Notes under the pieces: model-generated | What the model was told of the DNA's origin: nothing | The model's input: only the letters and a program-made list of their open reading frames with translations | The model's database searches: none | Part shown: positions 21,001 through 35,500 of the stretch, piece by piece | How the letters are laid out: each line of letters begins with the position of its first letter | How positions within the stretch are numbered: position 1 is the stretch's first letter | NCBI GenBank assembly: GCA_950022655.1 | Contig: OX465581.1 | Coordinates: 27,685,300-27,749,299, forward strand | DNA length: 64,000 bases | Reading direction: 5' to 3' | Source of the DNA: Alentia gelatinosa | Lineage: Eukaryota; Annelida; Polychaeta; Phyllodocida; Polynoidae | Program-made: the position numbers and the translations under genes

Positions 21001-22850
21001 TCAATGTAAACCTGTGCACGTACGTTTAAGGGTTTTCTAACCCATGGGTTACCGGTACTAGGTCCACAGTGAAAATGTAGGGGGCCACAGTACCGTATAC
21101 TACTACCCATAGTTTATTATCGGCCGTAAATTACATCCACGGTTTACCTTTTTTTTCGAATCGATTATCGGATTTCTAGGAATACAAATTATCAACAATG
21201 ACCATGGTTAAGAAATACAGCAATAAATGTTTTTTGGACGGTCGGCTCTGTAAACCATTCAAGGTTGATTACTACGGGTCAACCTCTCATGATTTAATAC
21301 AGCCGCCCGTCCAAAAAAATTATCGATTATTATCTATGAGTAGGCCTATATATACCACTGCTGAAACCCCACTGCTCCATTCACTGTAAATATCGGAATA
21401 TACACTGTTATATGGCCCGGCTGATTTGCCTTAATGTCTGTTTACAGTAAAACATTATTATCATTGTTATTATCAGTATTGAGTGTATGATAAAGATTTG
21501 ACAATTCTAGGTATAGCATAGTTATGACAGATCTCAAGCACCCCGCCCCTCCCCGCCCCGGCTCTTTCGTGGACAAGACCATTTTTGTCCAGGTTATTTT
21601 AAATAAAATATTTCGTTGCCCGACACCCCCCCCCCCCCCAACTTCCCCCACCTTTAACTGCCCAGAAGATTCTTGTTGTGCTTCGTTTTTATAACATGCC
21701 CCCCCCCCCCCTGATTTAGAGTATAATACGAGACTACAAATATTATATCATTATAAATGGTAGGTCTATTCCTGACCCTAAGCTACAAGTGGGAGGCAAC
21801 GTGGCCCAATCATAGTAGGATTACCATTATTGTCATAATATAGACCTACTATTAATTACAGATTATTATGAGTATCAACACATGTATATGATGTATACAT
21901 CCTTTCATGGACAGCATACCGGTACTATGAGGGAGAGATAATGTCCAAGAACTTATATTTAATGTACGTGGTCCCTGCCCAATAAGCCTACTATAGTACT
22001 AAGGAATAGTAGAAGTAAATGTTATTTCTAAAGTATTTTCAAAGGAAGAGCGAGGTCTTCCAAAAGTATGAGAAGATTAGATGTTCTATATTCGTCTAGA
22101 TCTACGTACATACGGTATAGCTATAGGCTTATAGGGCCTACAAATAGTACAATACATTACTAGCACAGTTAAACAAAACTCCTTTTTTTCTTTCTTTCTT
22201 GTACAGCTCCGGTCCATACCTAGTATTATGGGGAATAGCACACACCAAGGCCGAACCAAGGCTGGTTCAGCATCAAGGGGGCTCATCAGGAGACTCCTCT
22301 AAACCATCTCGCACGAGCAGACGTAGACTACCGTTTGAGCGATGAGGAGCAGGTTTATCCCTTGATTGCTCTCCAAAATGGAGAGTGAAGGAGTAAGCTT
22401 ACACAACAACAGTGAACAACTGCCCTAGAATTATGTAATGACATGAGTTGACGATGTCTGCTCCTTCTTCTTAGGGCGTATACCATGTCATCTTTCGTTG
22501 AAATGTGAAACTGAAATAGACCCTTCTTTTGCTGCCCTTCTGCTACAAGCCTCGAACACCACGACGACTGACTCACTGAGTCTTTGACTGCGAGAAAGGG
22601 ACAGCTACTGCAGCCTGTGCAGGTACCAAATCAACAACAACAGCTCTTGATCATAAGGCATAACCAATGTACTCACGGACTAAAGGCTCTGAATAAGGTC
22701 CTCCAGAGGCTCGGGCTGATGTAATCGTCTCCCAGTAAATTTCTGATGAAGTTAACTTTACCGAAAACGCTTTGTTTTGAATTTCTAATGTAGATTTTAG
22801 CAGAACCGTCTCGTTCGAGGTTGCCATTTTCACTGTTACTGACTACACTG
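18092..22850. other. Gene-poor stretch between retroelement and TBC1D22
   Basis: Open frames up to 114 codons (18479-18820) show no domain, signal or splice context. Poly(C) tracts lie near 21627-21641 and 21700-21712, with an inverted repeat at 21229-21320. Confidence 0.4.
21229..21320. repeat. Short inverted repeat
   Basis: TTTTTTGGACGG followed by CGGCT (near 21231-21247) is mirrored by AGCCG and CCGTCCAAAAAAA (near 21302-21318), separated by about 50 bp. It may be the core of a small fold-back element. Confidence 0.4.
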
Positions 22851-23016
22851 CCATCTGGAGCAGATGGAAACAACTAGTGCGTGGGGATAGTGCGAACGAA
22901 AGTTCGCAGAGTGTGTCGGTCACCACGGCACAGGGTTTGGGCACGGATTTGGATCATGATGCAAGTCCGTGGTTTGGAGTAAACTAGTCCGAGAAACTTT
23001 GAGCCTCTCGGACTAG
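22851..23016 (+). other. Cluster of four consecutive hairpins
   Basis: Four hairpins follow each other. 22851-22867: CCATCTG/CAGATGG, loop GAG. 22891-22908: TGCGAAC/GTTCGCA, loop GAAA (a GNRA tetraloop). 22942-22971: a 10-bp stem CACGGATTTG/CAAGTCCGTG with one G-U pair and a 10-nt loop. 22984-23016: a perfect 11-bp stem CTAGTCCGAGA/TCTCGGACTAG with an 11-nt loop. The G-U pair would be A-C on the other strand, which favours + strand RNA. The block lies about 460 bp upstream of the TBC1D22 start. It could be a structured RNA, part of a long 5' leader, or a small transposon. Confidence 0.45.
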
Positions 23017-23382
23017 GGTAAACCACCTGGCCACACTGCACTGTCTGGAGAGTTGTGTCTTACTTCTAGCCCAAAGGAAATAATCCAAACACTTCTCATG
23101 TTATTTGCCTTTGCCACTTGTTTCCAAATGATAAGCCTATTTCAGATGCATTTCCCGACCGTGTAAATTTGACATTTGATTGAGGTATAAGAATATTGAG
23201 ACATTGAAAATGTGTTTAGTGCACATTCGTTTTGGCCTTGATATAGTGGCCTTCCGTAAAGTATGTACGCTAAAGTTACAAAAAGGTTAACCCCCCTCCT
23301 CACAAACGTCATTTTATTCCCAAGTTTCAGTCGCGTAGTTCATTTGGGTCAAGGTCGGGTCAGACTGCCGGCCCCTGCTGAA

Positions 23383-23478
23383 ACGTCACTTCCTGTGCCG
23401 ACTGAAAACAAAGATGGCTGAAGATATTTAACCAGGCAGTCAAAACACAATTTAACTTTGTTTTCTTGCGTGAATACT
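23383..23478 (+). promoter_or_regulatory. Probable core promoter / 5' UTR of TBC1D22
   Basis: An ETS-type CACTTCCTG lies at 23387-23395 next to a CRE half-site ACGTCA (23384-23389). AAGATGGCTG at 23411 resembles the YY1/TISU element. Its ATG at 23414 opens a five-codon upstream ORF (stop 23429-23431) ahead of the main ATG at 23479. The transcription start was not determined. Confidence 0.4.
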
Positions 23479-23591
23479 ATGAGCCTCGCCTCCGGAGGCA
23501 ATACTCTAGTTATGTCCAGTTTCGGAGCTAACGCTGTGAAGGATAACAAGACCTCATTTTGGAAAAAGAACACCAAAAGTGTCCCAGGAAG
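23479..23591 (+). CDS. TBC1D22: TBC1D22 exon 1
   Basis: ATG through ...SFWKKNTKSVPG, ending with two bases of a split codon before GTAAGG. The SFWK...PG block matches the family N-terminus and fixes the start. Confidence 0.88.
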
Positions 23592-26500
23592 GTAAGGATG
23601 TGTATCCGTTGGACAAGATCGGTCTACGCCTACTTGGCACTCGCTGACGCTGTCAGTGTCAGTCTTGTGTCAAAATATGTGTTTCATAAAGGTTTCTTTA
23701 TAAACATGATTGGTTGATTCGATGCAAACAGATGTATTAACATCGACTCTATATAAGATATTAACTAAGTAAGCCCTATAGGAAATGTAAGATACCTGGA
23801 GATCTATACTGAAGCAGTGAAGCTGAAGGTATACCTTTTACGGTTCCTTTACAGTTTACTAGGCTTTAGTCTAAAGTTTAGACATAGTTCACTATATACC
23901 CTCAGATCTAGTTTCGTTGTTATTTGTAATTTTTTTCAATAATTGACCCCCCCCCCCCCCCCATGCAAATCTCATTGTCAGACTCGATGAGAGTGACCGT
24001 GACAGTGACAGTCATCATAATACTTCGTCATATAGTTGTTTTCTAGGGCTCTAGACGCAGTTCTATACTAATACTATTACTAATACTGCACATACACATG
24101 CAAGATTAGTGGTGGAGGAGACAAGCTCCAGCCAATAAAGTGGTGGACTACTAACTTCAGATGTAACATAAAGAAATAATTACTAGTATATACTAACGAT
24201 TGTAGTTAGATTCATTGATGTTCCTGTGAATATCAACTTACTGCTGATGGTGTGAGACACTGCATGAATTGTTCATGTCAAATGTTATTTGATAATTCAG
24301 GAGGATAGGGGCTATCCATAAATGACAGCCTTATGGATAGACTAAAAGTTAGGCTGAAGGCGGTGCTCCACTGCACCAATTCTCATTCTCCACCTGTTCT
24401 TAAATTGTTTTTACCCTAATCGGTGGTGCTGCTCAATCAGTGCTCCACTCATCAAGAGTTGATTTTATCCGTCTCAACTCAATCGGCACTGGATCAGCGC
24501 ACTTGCTCCACTGGGCTCCATTAACGTGATAGCGGAGATCCTCACGATCGGGCACCTTCTCTCACGCTGTCCGGTGGACATTGACTCCATTATCGAATAC
24601 AAGAGAACTGAGCCTGCAGGAGAACTGAGCCAGAGGTGTGAGTGCGAACTGAGCCTTCAGGAGAACTGAGCCTCCAAGAGAAGTGAGCCTGGCTCAGTCA
24701 GTGCTGGGCTGCTGTAGCAGCGTGTTACTAAGGATGTTTAAAAAACTGACACACCGCGATGTCACGCTCGCGGCAAACTCCGCAACGGGAAACGACGAAT
24801 TACCCTATTTTAGGGTAGGGTCAGGTTTAGGGTTAGGTTTAGGGTTACTTTTAGGGTTAAGTTTAGGGTTATGTTTTAGTGGGTGATTCGGCTATGCATT
24901 GATACAAGTTGACAGTGACATGGCGCCGTTTTCGAAAAATCGGAATTACGACTTTGTTGACCAATTGCGTCGAAAATAACGGTTAGTTTAAGGTAAATAA
25001 GCATGTATTTCGATAATTCATATGTGCAGATTCCAAATATAGTTTATTTATTACGTTAAAATCGATGGTTTGGTGCGAAAACGGCGAAAGATCGTCGGGT
25101 ATCGGGCCCGCAAAGTGCCATTCCCTATGTTATAAGCTAGAGGCCCCGGATCTGCGCTTTTACCGTTCCCTCTTGTAAATCAATATATAAACTTACCGAT
25201 CGTTTTCGGCATGTCTTTAGCTATCAACTGGTCGTTATCTGGTATTCCTACGTTAATTATTCACAGCGTTATGACCTGAGATGTACAGAGTAACTTGCTA
25301 ATTAGCGGTGGGCCCAGGCTCAGTTCTCCTGCAGGCTCAGTTCGCACCTCTGAATCTCAACCCCAGGCTCAGTTCTCCTGCGGGCTCAGTTCGCACGTCT
25401 GGCTCAGTTCTCCTGCAGGCTCAGTTCTCCAGGTACCCCATTATCATTATGCACAACCAGCGAATTCCCTGTTCAGTCACTAGAGGGGAGGTCGGCTGAA
25501 CTTGGCTATTTCCTATTCACCCTCCAGAGGTTACTCGTCTCCCTATTATCGCCCAGGGTAAATACAAGTTCCGCTCGTCAGTGGCTGGGACCACCACGAT
25601 CACATGAACCACAGTTTTCCCATTTATATTTGAATAATCTGAATATAATTTCCGATTTACATGTAGAAATACCTGAAATTTCCATTTCTGACATCGGATT
25701 TCCCATTTGAAGATTTATAAAAAAAACCCGATAAACTGCAATAATTTCGGGTTACGGTTCAAGGTTCTATCACCATACAACGTCGGTAACCAGCCCACAC
25801 CGGGACCTGTAAGCAGACTGAATTCTGGGATACCTCAATAGGGTCTATTGATTGATTTTTTCTCTTTCATGGCCAGATCTATTCCACCGAATTTGGCGTT
25901 TATTTGTTTGTCCTAATTAGCCCGTTATTTATCTTTCCTTATCAAAAACACTTTGTTTTCAAGCGTTGCCACTACCAGAGCGGCTCAGTGTCCGCCATTT
26001 TGGATTTGTACCTTATGGCGATCGACAGCTCTTGAATTTCCACTGAATATTGGGGTTAATCGAATAATGCAGGTAAATAAAATAAGTGTTGATGTTATGA
26101 ATGTTCGTAGCACTCTCTGGTGCTAATATTATGTCCAATCTTTCAAAACTGTCCGTACTTTCGGCCTTCGCTCACGGGTTTGTCGTTCCTGGGTATTGCC
26201 TGGAGTCTCTGACCGCCTCCCTTGCGGTAGCCTATAGCTGGAGAAGAAGTCAATGCGGGTGGCGGGAAAGCTCATTTTAGGAGGTGCCACATCTGAAATT
26301 TCCAATTATATCTTAAGCAATTCTTCCCTGCATCCTGAGCCCTAAAATGTGGAGGCCCCAGCGGCTTGTAGCGGAGGCCTGGCGGCCGGTAGCGGGAGCA
26401 ACAGTGACCGGTATTCTCCCATAGCACTCAGTTATATACAAGGAGTGCCCTTACATTGTCTGGGATTTCCCCGGGAGACTCCCTGTGTATCGGCTACCAG

Positions 26501-29500
26501 CGAAACCTTGGAAACCAGGAATCCAAACCTGTGTGGAGAGAGTGCTGAGGCTACACCTGGAGCTCTCATGCATCTGACCTACATTCTTCCCGTCCCTGTT
26601 CAGACATATCTAACTCTTTGTGGGCTGAAAATATTTTTTTTAAAGATTTTTATTCTTGGACTCTGATGTAGTTAATTCCAACTTTTCCTGAGCCCAATTG
26701 ACATCCCTGTAGCATGTATACTAATATTCATTCATGACTGTGGCAAAAACTCTTTGCGTCTCCGTCTCACTCCGCTATCCTGGTGGGGTGTGGGAGTTTG
26801 AGTATTCGACGCCAAAAAAAATTCTTGCCGCCCAATATCCATTCATATCCAGTGCCAAAATATAATTTATGGCAACGGATGGTTTACAAATAGAGATTCA
26901 AGTATTTCCCTTTTTCTGTGACCTCGTTTGCATCGCGATAACCCTCTGCTTAGGATGACTTCCCTAGACTGAAGTATTTTGCATGTAGAGGCTGGAGGCT
27001 GTAGATTTCTATATTGTCTTTACAACTCTCATGAGAAGGTTTTTCACTCAGATAGTTTACTTGGTGACTCAATATTACCTGTGTAAGTGAACACTCTCTG
27101 GTCCAGGCCAAAGTGTCCGCTTATGCGGGGTGTCTGCTTACACAGTGTTTTTATATTTATATTGGTTATAAAGTGTTGAATTTTCTATTACATCTATTCC
27201 TATAGTATAATTATATACCAACTCTGATTATTATACGGATGCTTTATTGAATACGTGTGTGTTAATAGATAATAAGCAATTGCATCGAGGAAATAGAAAA
27301 GGTCACCGCAAAATAAATTAATTAATAAAAACCTTAATAGATATTTGTACATTTACAGTGGTCAGTGGTAAGGCAGTTACATACTATTCAACAGTTTCAC
27401 AGTCCCAGGGACAGATCAAGGGTGCTCTGCTTGCTATGTTGAGATTCCCTCATGGCATTTACACCTACTCAACAGACCTGGTCACTAGGCATCGTGGCCA
27501 GCAACATGTCACCTTAAAATGACACCTTAAAAGACACCCACCCCGCTCCAGCCCACTGTGGATTGACCCCTCCACACCCTAAGCTAGACCAGGCCCGCCT
27601 GATAACTTCCATAGACTCCACACCTGTGTAGGTGAGGCAGTTGGAATGTACTGGCTTCTCTATGTCAGAGATAGGGCGGGCCGTTGCTGACACACACGCA
27701 GATACACGCGCCTACCTTAGTAATATCCGAGCGAATGCGAGGATATATTGTAGTCTCAACTACAAGGAGAATACGACCATGCAGATCAAAATCATGGTAA
27801 TGTTGTATTTATTATCTGTCATTCCAAATATACGTTATCAAAGGAAACACAAAACACTTTTTTCCGTATTCCAATGAGTAGAATACAGCTTTCCATATAC
27901 TACTCAGTAGCGCTCTTTAGGCTCCATATGAAAAGTATAGAGACTCCATATTAGGTGGATAGAAAATATACAATATTATCAGAATTTGTATCTGCACAGT
28001 TGGATTCTCCACTTAGAAAAAGATAGCTGCCGATATTCTCATGCAACACTTTGCACGCAAGGAACATTTTTTCCGGTATCCTACAGAGTAGGATACAGCT
28101 TATCGCATCCTACTTAGTAGTGATCTGTCGGCTCTATACGTTAAGTAGAGATACTCCATATTAAGTTGTTTATAGATATACATATATACTAATGTTCATT
28201 AAGTAAAAACAGGTGAATTCTGGTATGCAAATATTTAACGTCTATAATAAAATCCTGTAATAATGTAACGGAGCTGAGTCTGTACATCAGCCAGCTATCC
28301 AGTTCTTGAGAAATATGGACCTCTAAGAAGGAACTGCATTGAAATCCATATCCGTGGAAAATATGCCATGAGTTTTGGTTGTTGACTAATCTCATGAAGC
28401 AGAGCTAAGTGAGATCATATAGCAAAACAAAATGAATGGCACATCTTCAGTGGCTATTGATTGAGTGCGGTTCATATTTTATCTCACCCTATCACTGACT
28501 AGTTGGCTAACGTTTGTGACTTCATCACTCATCGAGTTATTCCACGAGTGTTGAGCACGAGTCCCCAATGTTATGTTTATGGGGAAAATATATTAGGGGT
28601 GAGATAATAGATAAAGAGGAATTACTGCAAACTGGTTAGCATATGCATAGGAATAGATGTCCATCATCTAAGAAGTGATTTGGAAGGAGAAAAAAAAGAA
28701 GAAAAAAAAATCATCCAAGAAGTTGACCCTTAGCCTGACAGTCATTGCAATTTTTAATTCATTCTTATACAGATAATAGTCCTGGTTTGTTTTTCATCTA
28801 TATGAGGATTTTTAAAAGTCTGTAAATAATTACAAATGCTTGGTGAATCTCTCTCTCTCAGTTGTTATAATCTCTGGTAACCCCGTGTCAGGCGCAAGTT
28901 GGAGGCCTCCATAACACAATAGCTCTATGCCCGCAGGGTGAGGATAATAAATAAGCAATTTAGGGTATTATTACTTGGGTGATATTACTGCCGTGATTTG
29001 GGAGATTTGTTTTACATTTACTTTACATTTTCTTCAGGAAACTTCTTTTATCAGCGTTTATTTGTTGAAAGTATGTATCTTTATGATGATATTACAGATT
29101 ACTCGGGCTATGAATTACATATATACAAGGGCCTGCAGTAACAATAGTCTCTGTTGCAATAGGCCTGCAGTTTTGTTGCTAACTATAGCAAGAGAGTTGT
29201 TGAAAAACATTTCACTGCTATCTCAGAAAGCTCTTGCATGGCAGATCACCAGAAGTCTTATTAGCAGGTGGACGGTTGGTCTTTAGGTTATGGCTATAGC
29301 CTACTGTAGTCCACATGCTTGTAGAGTCACTAGACAACCTCGCCACATTTTTTTCCCGTTTATAGCTAACTAAGTACAGATAGGAATATGATTTCTGTTT
29401 TGGACAGAAGGTTTTATGGTGGTACAATACCTTACAGTTTTAGTATTTTGGCATGGATTAAAAAAAAAGTGATAGATAGGTAGATTCTATATTTACAGAG

Positions 29501-32500
29501 ATATTCAGGTATTGCTTAAAACTGGGAGGGGGGTGAAATGGGCATACTTTAACAGAGGCTTACTTAATATTAATGAGCAAGGAGTATTGATGTACTATTT
29601 ACCATCTCCATAAGTGGCACTGACAGTTGCTTGCATCCTAGAAAGTATCATTATTTAAGTTAAACTCATATATGGCATGATATTCATGTATCTTTGTTTA
29701 ATTCCATAGCATGGGGGGAGATTTTTTTTCTGGACAAGTTTTATGGCAATGCAATATCCTATGGTTTTATTATTTAGTATTTTGACATGGATTTAAAGGG
29801 GGGAAAAGAGAGGCATTTAATTTTATTTTTTTTGGGGGGGGGGGGGGTAGGGAACTTTTTTAGTCACAGGTCCATTTTTAAGAACTCCTTGGCAGGGTCT
29901 GGTCTCTCCCTAGATTTGCTCAAGTTTTTAATTATGGATCTCAAACCATTTTACAAACTTCCCCAAACACATGATAGGCCCAGTAATAAAAGACTTGCAA
30001 GATATGCACAACACTTGTGCAAGTTCCTCCTATGGTAACCAGACACCACGCTTTCCCCCTCCCTTCTACCTCCAACTCCTGGGGGGCTTCCTTGATATCA
30101 TAGTACATGTAATTAATTATTGACAGACCCTGTAATGAGTTTTAAATGCGTCTACCTGCTAATTTGGCCTTTAAAGGCCAATATAGCTATTTCAAAATGC
30201 ACTCTTAGCTCTTGTTAGGATGGGCCCCCACTCCACAGCATTTCATTGCCAGGTGCTACAGTACCTCACTCATTATCTTCTCTGTCACAATTGCTATATT
30301 ATATGTCTACAAGAAGAGGTCAGACACTGTTGACCTTAGAATTTCATATGCAGTTCTACAACCTATATGAAAATGAGAGCTCGCCTTATTTGTGCGAATT
30401 GCAAAAACACGAATCCTTGAAATGTAAACTATAGAGTGGCCTTTATCTTTGGAGATTTTACACTTTGTTATATATGGCAGCGCTGCAGTGGGTGAGTCAT
30501 TGCATAGATATAGGAATATATAAAAGGATATATAAAACCGCCAATATATTGACTCCATATCCTTTCTATAAGAAGACTAGTCAACACCGTTTAGAGGGAA
30601 TATCTTGTTTATTCTATCTCATTGCATAGAAACAAGTATGAAGATAGTAGCTGGGTTGGTGTTCTGGTAGTTTTATTAAAAAGAATCCACTCTCCTTACT
30701 CTCCATCGTGCCGACAAACTTCAAATATAGGCTAGAGTGAATGGGGTGGGGTTCTTCCAAAATTGGGAGGGAGTGCCCGTATTGATATGTATAATTTTTC
30801 ATTTTTATTGAATTTTAATGGAATACAAAAGGGTAGGATGGTAATTCCCATCCCCTAATCACTCTTACTAGGCCCTGACGTCATCAGGTTCTGAGAGTCC
30901 ATCATGTACAAATATTGGTGATGGTGCTCACTTTCAATATTCCAACCCACTTTTTACAATCCAACATATGATAGCAATAGAGACAGGCCAATCGTTTAAC
31001 TAGCATATCAGATATGAAAATGTTTGCACGCTCAGTGTATTACTTTCTTGTGTAACTATAGACTTTATTTGAATGATTGTAAAGTCTATACCATTTGAAA
31101 GATACACATTTGAAAGGCCAGGCGTTATCTATTCTTTTAAAGAGACAAGATGCTTTCTACTTGTTACTGTTCATGCTAATTTACTCTTTAGATAACCAAC
31201 TCTTATCTAATATTATCAGTCCATCCCATAGTGACACTTGAGTTAGCTCCTCGAAAAAATATTTCTCACAATTGCTGCTATGGTACATCATGTATAACCA
31301 TTTATTGGTGCATTGATATATATACAAATTGAAATCAAGCTATATTATTATCATCATATTATCTTTACTCAACCATACCTTTATGAGCGCTTCATTGTAG
31401 GTTCTTTTTCAAAGTAAGATTTGAAAAACTTACCTTCTTTCATAAACTATCCATATTTCAACAATATGTATAGATATATTCCATATGAATTATTTATACA
31501 AATTATATTCGTATCATATTTTGATGATTACAAGGTATCCTACATGAACATTGACTAACAAAAACATTTACTACATGAGCGAGCATATGCTGATCGATGA
31601 CGATCCATATGAAATAAGACCAGAAGTACCAGGTTTAATTCTAGGAGTATTTTTATGTTGACTTAATTGATATCAAGGAAGATAGCCATATTAACCATTA
31701 AAAACACGAAATGATTGGTTACCAATAACTCCCCACTGGGAGATTGAGGTATACAAATCAATACTGAGTAAAAGAATTTTTACAGAACAGATAACCATAT
31801 TAACCCTGACTAATAAGACAAATAATTATATGAAAATAGCAATTTACTGAAGCACTAATTGCCCCTAATTCCCTAGCAACTACCAAGTAATAAGAGCGGG
31901 GACAAACCCATTGATTTTAATGTGAAATCACAACTCTTACCAAAAATAGAGCATAGTATTTAAAAACTAGAAAAGAAATATTTGCTGACAAATTTCATTT
32001 ATATATACCTTAGATTTCCCCTTTATACTATCAGAATTCGATACGATAGAAAGCCATTTTTATGTAAAAATTTGTTCTGACAAACGTTAATGAACAATTC
32101 ATATATTTGGCCCAAGTAAATAAAGATATTGTAAGATTGAAAAACACTCGAACGGAACATATAACTCTCAAACCATTTCGTACACGTAACACTAAATTAT
32201 CAATGGTACACAAAATGTTTGCTAAAGATATTCATTCAAATTCATCGAGAACCATCTGATTTGCCGCTTTTTTAATTCTATGCTAGAACATATAAATAGG
32301 TGTATCTTAGGCAGTCAAGATTACAATGTTCAGTTGACTTTATAATGAAAGACTTTTCCCTGGATACCACAACTATCTGGGGAGGATTAGGCATACATTT
32401 TTCACACACACGAAAAAATGAAACACTTTGTGCCTTCATAGAACTTGAAGAAATTCCATAGACAGACATCTGTTCCATAATCATAGTTAATGAATTCTGA

Positions 32501-35500
32501 TGATTTCGGTGTCATTTGGTTGTTTCAAATTTTCATTTCCCCCATGATTCACCTCTGAACACTATGAAGGGTGACAGGTAGATTTAAGGCATGGTTTGTG
32601 TCTCTTCCTCTAGCATCCGCCCTGTGTACGGTGCACAGCATCCCCCACGACATGAAAACCCGCTCAGGTAAGGCACCGTCTGCCCGCCTCCGGTCTAGTG
32701 TGATTCGGCCTAACGATAAGGGAAGTGTTTATAGTGATGAATACCTGGCTCTAAAACACTGTCTCTTCTATAGATAATGTGTTGAGCACGGTAATATGTC
32801 TGCCAATGATATATAACAGAAACCTAATCTTTGATTACTGGTTTCGTTATTATGGTAATAATCTTTTAAACGTGATTAGTTCCCCTTCTCTTTTTCTGGT
32901 TATATTCTTCATTGAATTGTTATTGTCCATACTTTTGAAAATTGTGCTCGTGTTGGCAATATATTTTACTCTTTTTTCGCCTTGTATCTTATTAGAAGTA
33001 AGCAACAATTAGTTAAGTACGAGTTTGCACGTTTAAATGGAAACCAGGGTACGAAAGCCTGTTCGGGAATTTCCCTATCTTATGATATATACTTATTGAC
33101 GTTTAAGGTATGTTTCTACCAGAAATATTTACAGAGCGGCCATAGACAAGGGTATTGAGTACTAAACGCAGTCTCTACAATTAAACATGATCTCTATGAA
33201 ATTATGTCGTTCAATTTTTGTGCGTTGGTCGTTCCATTGCCGTTTGCAAAAGAATTAACCTCTATGAAAACCAGTGATATCTGGAAGTTAGACCACCATT
33301 GAACGTTTTGCCTCGTGCGATTATGTTGAAAACCGCTGACATACACATAATATTCATATAGAGTGGCAATTCGCTTATAGTGCCACGTTGCCTATTCATA
33401 ATTATTTACTGTCGCGCCTACTCTGTGAACAGTTGATTCATTTGGGGGACAACCCTGTACCTGACAAGATTCAAAAGGATATTGAACCAAATTTCTCCTC
33501 CATCTGTCTCTGAGTCAACAGAATATGACCGCACAAAATATAAGCGTCCGTGTATTGTTTCCTGCAAGCTTTTCGTTGGTATTTCGTGACGTTTCGTCAT
33601 TCTCTTTAGTCATCTAGCTGAAAATATTATAGGCTGATTTAGCATGGTAGATATTTTTTTTCATCGAAAGTGCATTCGTATATACGAACCGCTACATGCA
33701 GGTCGTACATTATAAAGCCAACGGTGTTTAACTTTCTTAAGGCTTTTTTAAATGATTATAATTTAGGTAGCTGTACCATTTAAAAAAAAATAATAATAAA
33801 GATTTTTATTTATACTGGAGTTGCCGGTTTGGGGTGTGACACCCCTATCTTCCACCGTCTCCAGGCTTATATAGTTCTACCACTGTTGTTGAATGCAAAA
33901 GATAGGCGTCAGAAATATTGACTGTCATGATTTTACCTTTATTGCCGAGACATTATATGGGTTCCCAGGTGTTTAGAATGTCTTACACATTCTTGCGTAT
34001 ACACGTATTTGTAGTATAATTCTAATGACCAGCAGATAGGCATACAAAAGGAAGCAGCAGTTATCCCAAAAGGCATATGCACGTTTACCTCAGACCAAGT
34101 GACTATTTCAACATGTATTTGAAAGATAAAGTTGTCTAAAACGTTATTTGTGTATTTCAGCAAACTATTTCTCAGTTGGTTCCCGGCATGATTGTTTGTG
34201 CATGAACGATTGAAATATAGCATGGTGTTATATTCTGCCGTTGTTTGTCTATTTGTGTTTCCCCAATCAGAGAATGCTTCCATTTCTGTATTCATTATAG
34301 ACGGAGTTAGAGCAAGGATTTTTGGGACAGTGCATGATGTTTTGATTAGACAACCAACCTTTTAGAATTTCAAAGAACCTTCAACTCCTATCATCCTTGT
34401 TCTTGCTTTCAGCGTAACGAGTAGTGGTGGTAGTCAACAGTCGACTCCAAAGAAAGACTTACGTAAAACCAAGCAATTCGATTCATTCCAAGACTTCCAG
34501 GACAAAACTAACGATGCATGGGATGACGGTGATGATGACCTTATCCTTATGGCCAACGTGAAGATGTCTATCAAAGACGTACAGAACACAGCAATGCAGG
34601 TACTGTGATCCGAAGTTGAACTTCATTTTGAATAATTATGATTAAAACAAGACGAGGGAAGGTCCTACTCCCTCAGCGATGCTACCTTGAATGACAGTTA
34701 TTAGAACTGTCCCTAACCACTGTAACTATTAGTGCACTGTCGCCTGTGACCTCATGATATCAACAACCGTATTTAAAATAATTATGATTTGTTTCAATGT
34801 AATACGTCTACGGTAGCTACTTGTGAAAAAATTATGGTTCCTTCATTGCCATAAAGTGAGAAATTACTGAGTTTAGTGTACCCCTGACGATTGGTGAAAA
34901 ATCTAGTCCTTTCCTGGACTTCATATAATTCTAATAGTCCTCAAAGTTGACAAAAAATCACTTCTGGACAATGTTGCAGATATTTGACTATTCTTCTCCA
35001 GGGCTAGTGTTAAAATGTCCTAAAATGTGTCGCAAAATAATTTCCATTAAGAGCGAAGTCTGCATCCTTATCACGAAAGCAGCTTCTGATGTTTGTATCT
35101 AGATATTGACCACATTTATCGATTTATTTCCCAGACTCCAGCATGTTTTGATGTACTGTGAACACATAATACAGCGACATCTGCAATATGGAGTGGAGTG
35201 CATTAAATGTGGGAGGCTATTCCATCCCACCCATTCATATCCCGTCACTACTCCACTTAGCTATTGATGGATTTTCTGTTTATAGGTCATATCAAATCAT
35301 AGTCAGCAACAAGCGGCAGCTGCAAAAGCAGCAGAAGAAGAGAGTTTGAAAGCAGCACCCAAGTTTGTCAAGCAGACAGACAACACACGCCCCGACAGCC
35401 CAGCTCGCCGCCCCCTCACCCCCGTGAGCTCATGTAAGGATATGTATTTAACTTACAGATTCGGTGATGTATAAATAACGTAACTGCTATACGCTGTAAA

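Larger units (their letters stand above)
23592..34412 (+). other. TBC1D22 intron 1 (10.8 kb)
   Basis: This large intron carries repeats: a poly(C) tract near 23947-23962, a solo TIR at 24308-24326, the inverted minisatellite and telomere-like block at 24601-25432, diverged direct repeats at 27863-28178 and a poly(G) tract near 29836-29847. I found no extra in-frame exon. Confidence 0.8.

Noticed and set aside
24812..24878. True telomere or chromosome end
   Set aside because: Units are irregular, only about 65 bp long, and lie within an intron flanked by unique sequence.
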